A stretch of DNA of 47,788 nt from positions 1 through 47,788 of the forward strand of contig CAIOKO010000171.1 in assembly GCA_903858935.1 (NCBI GenBank). The letters run 5' to 3'. Positions 34,134 through 41,937 of the stretch are shown here, piece after piece. The stretch's first letter is position 1; every line of letters starts with the position of its first letter. Position numbers and translations under genes: made by a program. The notes below the pieces were generated by a model. The model saw only the letters and a program-made list of their open reading frames with translations, did no database searches and was not told the origin of the DNA. The stretch is from an uncultured Schlesneria sp. GTDB lineage: Bacteria > Planctomycetota > Planctomycetia > Planctomycetales > Planctomycetaceae.

Positions 34134-37121
34134 ATGACCACCCAACGCCGTTCCACAACGACTACGCCACGCGACTCCCGTACTCGACGCCGAATTCTTA
34201 CGTTGTTGTCGGGAGTAATCGCAATTGTCGTATTTGGCTGGGTCGGCTGGTTTCGAACTCATAAGCCGCGCTCAAACTTCGACCGCGTCCAACGGGCGTT
34301 GAAAGAACGACGATTATCAGAGGCGGAAGTACTGGCTCGATCATGGCTGAAATCTCATCCGCGCGATATCGATGCGATGATTGTGCTTGGCGAGTCACTT
34401 CAACGTCAGGGAAATATTGCTGAAGCGATCGATGCCTATCAGCGCGTTCCCGGCGACTCGGGGGACAAAGGGACGACAGCGTTTCTGGCCATGGCATCCA
34501 TTTTCTTGCACCAGGGTCGTTTGGAAGACGCCGAAACAAAGCTTCTTCAGATCAAACCGACATCTGCACAGGCACCAATTGTCGACGGCTTATGGGTAAC
34601 ACTGCTCTCACTTTCGGGGCGCAGATGGGAGTCAACGCCGTATCTTCATCGGACATTGGACTTGCCCAGCGACCCATTGATGAAGTTGATTTATGTGGCG
34701 AACCTGGATGAGATGCCCGCGCCACCGGATGACGTTTTGGCACGAATGTTGAAAATCCGGGATCCACTCGGAGCGCTCGGTTGTGGTCGAGTTGCTGCGG
34801 CACTTGGAAGGACGGAGCAAGCAACCAGTCTGGTTCGCGATTGTCTGGCGAAGCGACCCGACTTGATCGAAGCACACGCGTTGCAAGGTTTGCTTTATCT
34901 CGACGCTGGCGAACTCAATAATTTTGATCAATGGGTCCGAGATTTGCCAAAGGCTGCGGACGCTCATCCCTCAATCTGGTTTCTTCAAGGTCGTCGTCAT
35001 CAGGATGCGGGACGGCGAACGGTGGCAATCCGCTGTTATTGGGAAGTCTTACGTCGGCAGCCGAATAATGACCGCTCGACATATCAACTTGGTCAATTGT
35101 TAACAGCGGAAGGCCGGGGTGAGGACGCTCACCTTTTTTTGTCGCGGGCAAAAAAGCTCACACGGTTAATCGAATTGGCTGTCAGAATGTTCAAGGATCG
35201 TGGAACCGAGAGTGAGAATGAGGAATGCGCCCGTTTGGCATACGAATTAGGTCGCTTGCACGAGTGCAAGGCTTGGTGTGAACTGACGCTTTCGATATCA
35301 CCCGACAATTCCACCGCACATGAACTCGTCGGTAAACTGAGAAATGAATTGCGTGCTGACACGCCGTGGTTGTTGCCCGATTCGGATCTCGCCACCCGAA
35401 TTAACCTATCTTCGTTCCCTTTACCAGACCGGACCGTGTCGGGCGACGAAACTCAATCTCTTGCGAATACGCCACCGATCGAATCGAGGCCCATCGCCTA
35501 TGTCGATGATACCGAACGAACGGGGTTGAAATTCGTGTATTTTAACGGAGACGACGCTTCAAGTGAGGGAAAGCGGATGTTTGAATACACGGGTGGCGGG
35601 GTCGCAGCTATCGACTACGACCTGGACGGATGGTGTGACGTCTATTTTACGCAAGGAACGACTTGGCCCCCGAATCGATCAAATCAAGAATACCTTGACG
35701 TTTTGTTTCGAAATATCGCCGGACAATTCATGCAAGATGTCACGAGCAAGATCGGTATTAGGGATACCGGATTTGGCCAGGGGGTGGCAGCAAGCGACTA
35801 TGATAACGACGGTTTCCATGATCTTTACGTCGCCAATGTCGATGGAAACAGACTCTACCACAACAACGGAGATGGGACATTTTCTGACGTGACCATGGCG
35901 AGCGGACTGGGCGCGCACCCCCATTGGACGACAAGTTGCATGGTCGCTGACCTGAATGGAGACTCGCTTCCCGACGTGTACGACGTCACGTTCCTGGTAG
36001 GAGACGATGTCTTTTCACGAATTTGCCGAGGGGACGATGGCAAGCCGCGTTCCTGCGCCCCGGCGGGATTCACTGCCGCACCAGATCACGCCTTCATGAA
36101 CCAGGGAGACGGAACGTTTCGTGAAATGACGCAGCAGTGGGGGTTTGACGTTCCAAACGGCGATGGCTTGGGCATCGTCGCGGGCGACTTCGATGGCTCA
36201 GGGGAGATCAGTCTGTTTGTGGGCAACGACGGACGGCCCAATTTCTTTTTCGTTCCAGAGACAACGACGAACGGTCAAGTCCATTGGATCGAGATTGGTG
36301 TTGTTTCTGGGCTGGCCTACGATGACTCGGGGGCGGCTCAGGCAAGCATGGGGATTGCCGCGGGGGACGCGAACAACGATGGCCGTCTGGATCTGTTTGT
36401 CACCAATTTTTACAACGAATCGGATACACTCTACATTAATCAGGGGGCTCGATCGTTTACTGAACGTGCCCGCTCAATGGGCCTTCGCGACCCCAGTTGG
36501 TCGATGCTTGGGTTTGGGTCTCAGTTCTTGGACGCCGATCGAGATGGATGGGAAGATTTGATTCTCGTCAACGGCCATGTCGATGACTTCACTCATAAAC
36601 AAATTCCGTACAAGATGCGACCACAGTTCTATCAGAACCAGAGAACGCGGTTCGTCGAACGCTTCGGCAAGGATATCGGGTCGTTCTTTGACGAACCGCG
36701 ACTTGGCCGCGGTTTGGCACGTCTGGATTGGAATCGCGACGGTCTCAACGAAGTGGCTATCTCTCACATTGGCGATCCGGCTGCTCTACTGACCAATCGT
36801 ACGAAGAAAGCGGGACGCGGAGTTGGATTAAAGCTCGTCGGAACGACGCGATCTCGAGATGCGATCGGGACGCGTGTGACGATAATGGGTAGCGGCATTC
36901 AATTGACTCGACAACTCACTGCCGGCGATGGGTATCAAGCGACCAATGAACACCGACTTGATTTTGGACTTGCCGACGAAGCGAATGAGGTAGAGATCTC
37001 AATCCATTGGATGGGCGGAAAAATGGAAAGTTACAAAGTCGTGCCGACAGACCGGGAATACATCGCCGTCGAAGGCCGAGGCGAGTTGTTGCGGCTTCTG
37101 CCCGATGACAGCCACAATTGA
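34134..37121 (+). CDS. TPR - FG-GAP - ASPIC/UnbV protein, copy 2
   Basis: 995 residues with the same order of parts as copy 1: an N-terminal membrane anchor (LLSGVIAIVVFGWVGWF), a TPR region, an FG-GAP propeller (DYDLDGWCDVYF, DYDNDGFHDLYV, DANNDGRLDLFV, DADRDGWEDLIL) and an ASPIC/UnbV end (RSRDAIGTRVTI, QLTAGDGYQATNEHRLDFGL). The two copies are collinear along the whole length and share long identical stretches in the propeller, while the TPR parts and the segment before the propeller differ more. This is a tandem duplication. The start at 34134 (ATG) has no strong ribosome-binding site; the terminator lies just upstream, so it must have its own promoter in a short gap. Confidence 0.9.
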   Translation: MTTQRRSTTTTPRDSRTRRRILTLLSGVIAIVVFGWVGWFRTHKPRSNFDRVQRALKERRLSEAEVLARSWLKSHPRDIDAMIVLGESLQRQGNIAEAIDAYQRVPGDSGDKGTTAFLAMASIFLHQGRLEDAETKLLQIKPTSAQAPIVDGLWVTLLSLSGRRWESTPYLHRTLDLPSDPLMKLIYVANLDEMPAPPDDVLARMLKIRDPLGALGCGRVAAALGRTEQATSLVRDCLAKRPDLIEAHALQGLLYLDAGELNNFDQWVRDLPKAADAHPSIWFLQGRRHQDAGRRTVAIRCYWEVLRRQPNNDRSTYQLGQLLTAEGRGEDAHLFLSRAKKLTRLIELAVRMFKDRGTESENEECARLAYELGRLHECKAWCELTLSISPDNSTAHELVGKLRNELRADTPWLLPDSDLATRINLSSFPLPDRTVSGDETQSLANTPPIESRPIAYVDDTERTGLKFVYFNGDDASSEGKRMFEYTGGGVAAIDYDLDGWCDVYFTQGTTWPPNRSNQEYLDVLFRNIAGQFMQDVTSKIGIRDTGFGQGVAASDYDNDGFHDLYVANVDGNRLYHNNGDGTFSDVTMASGLGAHPHWTTSCMVADLNGDSLPDVYDVTFLVGDDVFSRICRGDDGKPRSCAPAGFTAAPDHAFMNQGDGTFREMTQQWGFDVPNGDGLGIVAGDFDGSGEISLFVGNDGRPNFFFVPETTTNGQVHWIEIGVVSGLAYDDSGAAQASMGIAAGDANNDGRLDLFVTNFYNESDTLYINQGARSFTERARSMGLRDPSWSMLGFGSQFLDADRDGWEDLILVNGHVDDFTHKQIPYKMRPQFYQNQRTRFVERFGKDIGSFFDEPRLGRGLARLDWNRDGLNEVAISHIGDPAALLTNRTKKAGRGVGLKLVGTTRSRDAIGTRVTIMGSGIQLTRQLTAGDGYQATNEHRLDFGLADEANEVEISIHWMGGKMESYKVVPTDREYIAVEGRGELLRLLPDDSHN

Positions 37122-37503
37122 GAGCAGAGCCGATCGCAGAGACGAGGAATGCAATGGATCGGAACGAGCGGTGCTCAATCAACTCGTCGCAAATGCGTAC
37201 TCCGCAGGGGCTCGCTCTCCCGAAACAGTCACTCAAATGCTATTCTTCCGATTTGGCTTGATTGTTAATTCTCATGATTCGCTCGTTTTGTGGTCAAAAG
37301 AGTTTCTGGATTTGTTGTTGTGAAGGCATTCAGGCTCCACGCATTAATACCTTCGTATCAGGAAGCCTGTGCTTCGGCTTTTCGCTCTCCATTCTCGATT
37401 TACAAATTCTGACAACCACGGACAATGCAACGGGCTCCGTTTAAATATTCGCGTGACATAACGGATGTGTCACCACCGTACCGATAGTCTGGAAAGTTAC
37501 TTC
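37122..37503. other. Intergenic region before the ABC transporter gene
   Basis: No gene recognised. A 39-codon frame at about 37148 has GAGGA too close to its ATG. A weak hairpin with aagcc (37363-37367) and ggctt (37376-37380) followed by TT could be a poor terminator for the ASPIC/UnbV gene. Confidence 0.4.
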
Positions 37504-39363
37504 ATGACGGATGCGGCGTTACTCGATATCATTGGGCTGAAGACGTATTTTCACTCTGACGCAGGGACGGTCAAAGCGGTTGATGATCTGACTGTTCGGA
37601 TTCGGCAGGGGCAAACACTGGGGCTGGTCGGCGAATCGGGGTCCGGAAAATCCGTGACGTCGCTGTCAATCATGCGACTTCTGCCTGACATCGGAGCGAG
37701 TATCGACGGTGGCAAGATTGTATTTCTGGGAAGAGATCTGGTTCAATTGCCACGAGCCGACATGCGGCATCTGCGCGGCAAAGAACTGAGTATGATCTTT
37801 CAGGAGCCGGGAACCTCGTTAAATCCCGTTTACCGTGTTGGTGATCAGGTTGCGGAGGTGATTTTATTGCACGAGAAAGTGAGCCGCCGAGAAGCGCTCG
37901 ACCGAACCCGACGATTGTTTGAAGAGGTCGGTATTCCCAACCCCGTTCAGTCACTCGAAAAATACCCGCATGAAATGTCCGGCGGCCAGAAGCAGCGCGT
38001 TATGATCGCCATGGCTTTGGCTTGCAATCCCAAACTATTAATTGCCGACGAACCGACAACGGCACTCGATGTGACGATTCAGGCTCAGATTCTGGACCTG
38101 ATCCGCAAACTGCGAGACGAACGCGGAATGTCAATCTTGTTTATCACTCATGATCTGGGAGTGATCGCTGAGATTGCGGACGAAGTCGCTGTCATGTATC
38201 GGGGAAAGCTTGTCGAATACGACACCGTTGCGAATATTTTTGCGAATCCCAAGCATCCCTACACAAAGGGGCTGCTCGCCTGCCGGCCGCGATTGGATAC
38301 GACTCGCCGGCGACTTCCGGTCGTCTCGGACTATATGGACGCCACGACGGATGCAAATGGCCAGCTGGTTATCACAGAGAAATCGCTCAGTCCCGAGCGA
38401 TTATCCCAGATCGAAGGCCGCGGTCGTGGCCGTCTGCTTCATCCCGTAAGCGAATTATCGCGTTTGGTCGGCGAGGCCGCAGCTAAACCAGTTGGAACAC
38501 CTCATGCCGGTTCAGCAACTGATCAGAATATTCCGGAAGATCAGGCTCCGCTGCTGCGAGTCGAAAATCTTCAGGTCTATTACCCGATCAAAAAAGGCTT
38601 GTTGCGTCGAGTCGTCGGATACACCAAGGCGGTCGACGGGATCAGCTTCAACGTTTACAAAGGGCAGACCCTTGGCCTGGTCGGTGAATCGGGTTGTGGC
38701 AAAACGACGACGGGACGAGCGATTTTGAGATTGCTTCCGATCACGGGCGGAACCGTCACATTCGACGGCACGAATTGGACTACCCTTCAAGGCGGCCAGT
38801 TACGTCGCGAGCGCCGCCGCATGCAGATTGTCTTTCAAGACCCGTACAGCTCACTCAATCCACGAATGACAGTTGAGGCGATGATCACCGAAGCGATGAG
38901 CGTTCATCGGATCGGCAGTGGCGCCCAGGACCGACGGAATCGAGCGGCCCAGCTTCTGGAAGAAGTCGGCCTGCTCGCCGAACATCTTCAACGCTATCCA
39001 CACGAATTTTCCGGCGGGCAACGCCAACGTCTGTGTATCGCCAGGTCGCTGGCTGTTGAACCTGATTTCATGATCTGTGACGAATCGGTTTCAGCTCTCG
39101 ACGTCTCAGTCCAGGCGCAGGTCTTGAATCTTCTCAAAGACCTGCAGGAACGACGCGGTTTGACATATGTTTTCATCAGCCACGACCTCAGCGTCGTGAA
39201 ATTCATGTCCGACATGATGGCCGTGATGAACTCCGGAAAAATCGTCGAGTACGGTCCTTCAGATTCCATTTACGCAAACCCGCAGAACGAATACACACGC
39301 AAGTTGATCGCAGCCATTCCGGGCAGTGAAGGACGCCGCAAGAACGTCAACCGGAGTAAGTAG
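37504..39363 (+). CDS. Fused oligopeptide-type ABC ATPase (DppD-DppF in one chain)
   Basis: 619 residues with two complete ATP-binding cassettes. The first has Walker A GESGSGKS (residues 43-50), signature MSGGQKQR, Walker [13 protein letters not shown], and the family extension [10 protein letters not shown]. The second has Walker A GESGCGKT (residues 394-401), SGGQRQR and [12 protein letters not shown]. Both halves have the peptide-family C-terminal pattern ([30 protein letters not shown]). They would energise a Dpp/Opp-type importer for peptides or nickel-type substrates. No permease or binding-protein gene is adjacent. The ATG at 37504 follows GGAAAG about 10 bases upstream. The next gene starts inside its end. 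Confidence 0.93.
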   Translation: MTDAALLDIIGLKTYFHSDAGTVKAVDDLTVRIRQGQTLGLVGESGSGKSVTSLSIMRLLPDIGASIDGGKIVFLGRDLVQLPRADMRHLRGKELSMIFQEPGTSLNPVYRVGDQVAEVILLHEKVSRREALDRTRRLFEEVGIPNPVQSLEKYPHEMSGGQKQRVMIAMALACNPKLLIADEPTTALDVTIQAQILDLIRKLRDERGMSILFITHDLGVIAEIADEVAVMYRGKLVEYDTVANIFANPKHPYTKGLLACRPRLDTTRRRLPVVSDYMDATTDANGQLVITEKSLSPERLSQIEGRGRGRLLHPVSELSRLVGEAAAKPVGTPHAGSATDQNIPEDQAPLLRVENLQVYYPIKKGLLRRVVGYTKAVDGISFNVYKGQTLGLVGESGCGKTTTGRAILRLLPITGGTVTFDGTNWTTLQGGQLRRERRRMQIVFQDPYSSLNPRMTVEAMITEAMSVHRIGSGAQDRRNRAAQLLEEVGLLAEHLQRYPHEFSGGQRQRLCIARSLAVEPDFMICDESVSALDVSVQAQVLNLLKDLQERRGLTYVFISHDLSVVKFMSDMMAVMNSGKIVEYGPSDSIYANPQNEYTRKLIAAIPGSEGRRKNVNRSK

Positions 39364-40633
39364 TATTTCCGCAAAGCATGATCCCTATGAGGCGTTTCGA
39401 TATGTGGCGTACTGCCAGTTTGCGGCGAGCTACGTATTAGCCATCGTCGGAAGCCAGGTGCTGTCGTCCACCGTTCAATGGGACGTCTACCAGAAGACGA
39501 AAGATCCGTTTGCGATCGGACTCGTCGGACTTGTCGGTGCGATTCCTGTCATCCTGTTGGCGCTTCCAGCTGGACACGTGGCTGATCGATTCAGCCGTAA
39601 ACGAGTGCTTTTGCTCACGCAGATCCCCTTGACGGTGGTCCCGTTAGTGTTGACGGTTCTACATGCCTGGAATCCACAAGGAGTGTCGCTGTTCGCCACC
39701 CTTTCGTTAGTCGCGGCCAATGCCATCGCTCTGACATTTGCCCGCCCGACACGAGCGTCGATTCTGCCAAACCTGATACCGAGGTCCGCCTATTCAAATG
39801 CGTTCGCTTGGACCGCCAGCCTGTTCGAGACGGCGGCGTTAGTAGGCCCCGCCATTTCCGGCCTGTTGATCGCATTCGGCGTCAGGTGGTCCTACCTGGT
39901 CGCTGGACTGTGTCTGCTGGGTTGTCTGGGAATCACTTTATTTTTTCCAAACGATACGCCCAAGCTGCCAGAAAAGCACGAGCCCGGTTGGCGGACACTG
40001 TCGGCGGGACTGCGGTTTGTCTTCAGCACACCGCTGCTGGTCGCAGCGATGACTCTGGACCTGCTCGCGGTGTTGCTGGGAGGAGCGACTTACTTGATGC
40101 CCGTCTTTGCCGAAAGGCTGGGGGTCGGTGCGATCGGCTACGGGTTAATGCGAGCCGCTCCAGCACTGGGAGCGTTCGTGATGGCGGTAATTCTCGCTCA
40201 TCGCTCGCAAATGTCTCATGCGGGACGAACCCTGCTCTGGTCCGTAGCGACATTTGGAGCGGCAACGATCGTGTTCGGATTGTCTCAAAACTTCTGGTTG
40301 AGTCTGACAATGCTGGTACTGATCGGCGCCAGCGATAACATCAGCGTTGTCATTCGCCAGACCTTAGTTCAATCACTCACCCCCGATTCAATGCGAGGTC
40401 GCGTTTCCGCCGTGAATCAGGTCTTCATTGGAGCCAGTAACGAGTTGGGTGGGTTGGAATCAGGAGCCACCGCAAAACTATTCGGCCCGGTCATGTCGGT
40501 GGTTGCAGGTGGCTTGGGAACCTTGATGGTGGTCCTCGGCATCGCCGGAAAATGGCCGCAGCTTCGGCGGTTAGGCTCCCTTGGAGAACTGCATCCGAAG
40601 GAAGAGACTCTTTCTGAGGAATCGGCGGAATGA
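39326..40633 (+). CDS. MFS transporter (EntS/MFS_3-like)
   Basis: 435 residues with about 12 membrane helices. Motif A appears as GHVADRFSRKRVLL between helices 2 and 3, and GPAISGLLIAFGVRWSYLVAG fits the later helices. The order resembles the MFS_3 group (EntS and related exporters) that often moves siderophores or drugs outward. The only in-frame start near the N-terminus is the GTG at 39326, which overlaps the ABC ATPase gene by 38 bp, so the two are translationally coupled. Why a peptide-type ATPase and an MFS exporter are joined is not clear. The cytosolic tail is short and acidic. Confidence 0.88.
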   Translation: MKDAARTSTGVSSISAKHDPYEAFRYVAYCQFAASYVLAIVGSQVLSSTVQWDVYQKTKDPFAIGLVGLVGAIPVILLALPAGHVADRFSRKRVLLLTQIPLTVVPLVLTVLHAWNPQGVSLFATLSLVAANAIALTFARPTRASILPNLIPRSAYSNAFAWTASLFETAALVGPAISGLLIAFGVRWSYLVAGLCLLGCLGITLFFPNDTPKLPEKHEPGWRTLSAGLRFVFSTPLLVAAMTLDLLAVLLGGATYLMPVFAERLGVGAIGYGLMRAAPALGAFVMAVILAHRSQMSHAGRTLLWSVATFGAATIVFGLSQNFWLSLTMLVLIGASDNISVVIRQTLVQSLTPDSMRGRVSAVNQVFIGASNELGGLESGATAKLFGPVMSVVAGGLGTLMVVLGIAGKWPQLRRLGSLGELHPKEETLSEESAE

Positions 40634-40757
40634 AAACAGCATCCGCAGGTTTCGACCAACCGCACCATTAGAGATATTCTTTCCCTGAACCACAACACGG
40701 GAAAGGAGTTTTCGAAACGGTTCCGAGATGGGTGCCACTGTTTTGGACTTCTTCGGG

Positions 40758-40790
40758 TTTGAAACTTGACTCAATGAGTCAAGCTTCAAA
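40758..40790. repeat. 33-bp palindrome between convergent genes
   Basis: Outer arms tttgaa (40758-40763) and ttcaaa (40785-40790), inner arms cttgactca (40765-40773) and tgagtcaag (40775-40783), with one mismatched pair between them and a one-base centre. It lies between the end of the MFS gene and the end of the DUF2071 pseudogene, so it could act as a bidirectional terminator or be a mobile palindrome. Confidence 0.75.
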
Positions 40791-40909
40791 TTTGTTTTCA
40801 AAAGTAGCGTTCTCGCTCAGCGAGACAGCTATTGTGGTCTGTGTTGAAACCTCTCTTCAGTCTTCTCCAAGCCCGTTGGCTTTGTTAACGATATGGCGCA
40901 ATGGCAATC

Positions 40910-41746
40910 TCATCCACGCCATGGTTTGCGAATGGAGTTCTCAGTCGCAAAGAGCTTTGGTGGTAAAAAGATGGTGAATTCGGTGCGGTGTTGAATTAGC
41001 ACGCTGTGGGGTTTGGATTGCAGCGCAAACGGGACGATTCCCAATCGATCAAATAGACCGATCCTCGCTTTTACCACATGACCCGCCGTGCAGCTCAGCT
41101 TGTCGTTCCAGATGGAATAGGTTCCCAACTTGCCGTCACGGCGGTGGAAAACACCGATCAGCGGATGCGTGAGAGCCACTAAACCGGCATCGAGATTTGG
41201 AAATCCATCCAACGCAGTGATCGGCTCCCCTGAATCGCGCAGTTCTAAATCGACGGGTGCCCAATCACTGGTCGTTGTCATTCCATAACGCTTATATCGG
41301 ACGGTGCTCGTGTCGTAGCGACAGTCAAACTGGACACGCCCTCGATGCCAGGGGAGTTTCCACATATGTCTAGGTACGGCCACAGTCCATGAATCTAACG
41401 TGGTCCCGAAGAACCAAACGGCGCGGCGGTTTGTTGATCGGTCGATGACATAGGTTCGGTAATTGGTCTGTCCGAACCGGAACCGCAGTCACGGCGCCGC
41501 GGCGAACCGGAAATCCTGATCTTCGAAGGGAACCATTGAGACCCACACCAACGGCTCGCCTTGTGCACCTGGAAAACAGTCGAGATCGAACTGCGGATCA
41601 ACGTATGGCCTGACTCGTTCAGGCGGAACTGCGTAAGAGACGATTGCGAAGTGTTTCAGAGTCGCTTTGACATCACGACCACGGACCGGCGGGCACGTCA
41701 ACATGTCGTCAGTGAAACTAAGACTCGCATTAGAAATACCGCCCAT
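40910..41746 (-). pseudogene. DUF2071 family gene broken by one in-frame TGA
   Basis: From the ATG at 41746 (AGGGGGG close upstream) the product reads through a DUF2071-type N-terminus (HFAIVSYAVPPERVRPYVDP, then VWVSMVPFEDQDFRF) to AAAP and a TGA (41489-41491). The same frame continues at once with LRFRFGQTNYRTYVIDRSTN and RRAVWFFGTTLDS, then LPWHRGRVQFDCRYD, to the natural end at 40910, so only one codon is damaged. DUF2071 proteins are of unknown function. Arg (CGA) or Trp (TGG) at the TGA would restore it. A base-call error is the main alternative. Confidence 0.75.
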
Positions 41747-41937
41747 TTTGCCCCCCTAAGGACAATAATCTCTTCGAATTGGGGCAATGAACAGAGACGT
41801 TCGAGAAGAGATCGGAGGGAACTCGATCTCCCGCACGGTCATCTGCGGATTCAACGAACGTCGTTAAGCGGGAAAGTCCAAAATATTCGGTCCCTGACAG
41901 TTCGCTGAGTCGTGAGCTCTGATCCTCTAGATTCAAA

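Noticed and set aside
37148-37267. 39-codon frame starting MQWIGTSG
   Set aside because: The GAGGA is too close to the ATG, and the basic, Ser-rich peptide looks random.
29528-41746. General reassignment of TGA to a sense codon
   Set aside because: TGA ends clear genes such as fumC, the TolC-like gene and the FG-GAP gene, so the two in-frame TGA codons are local events.
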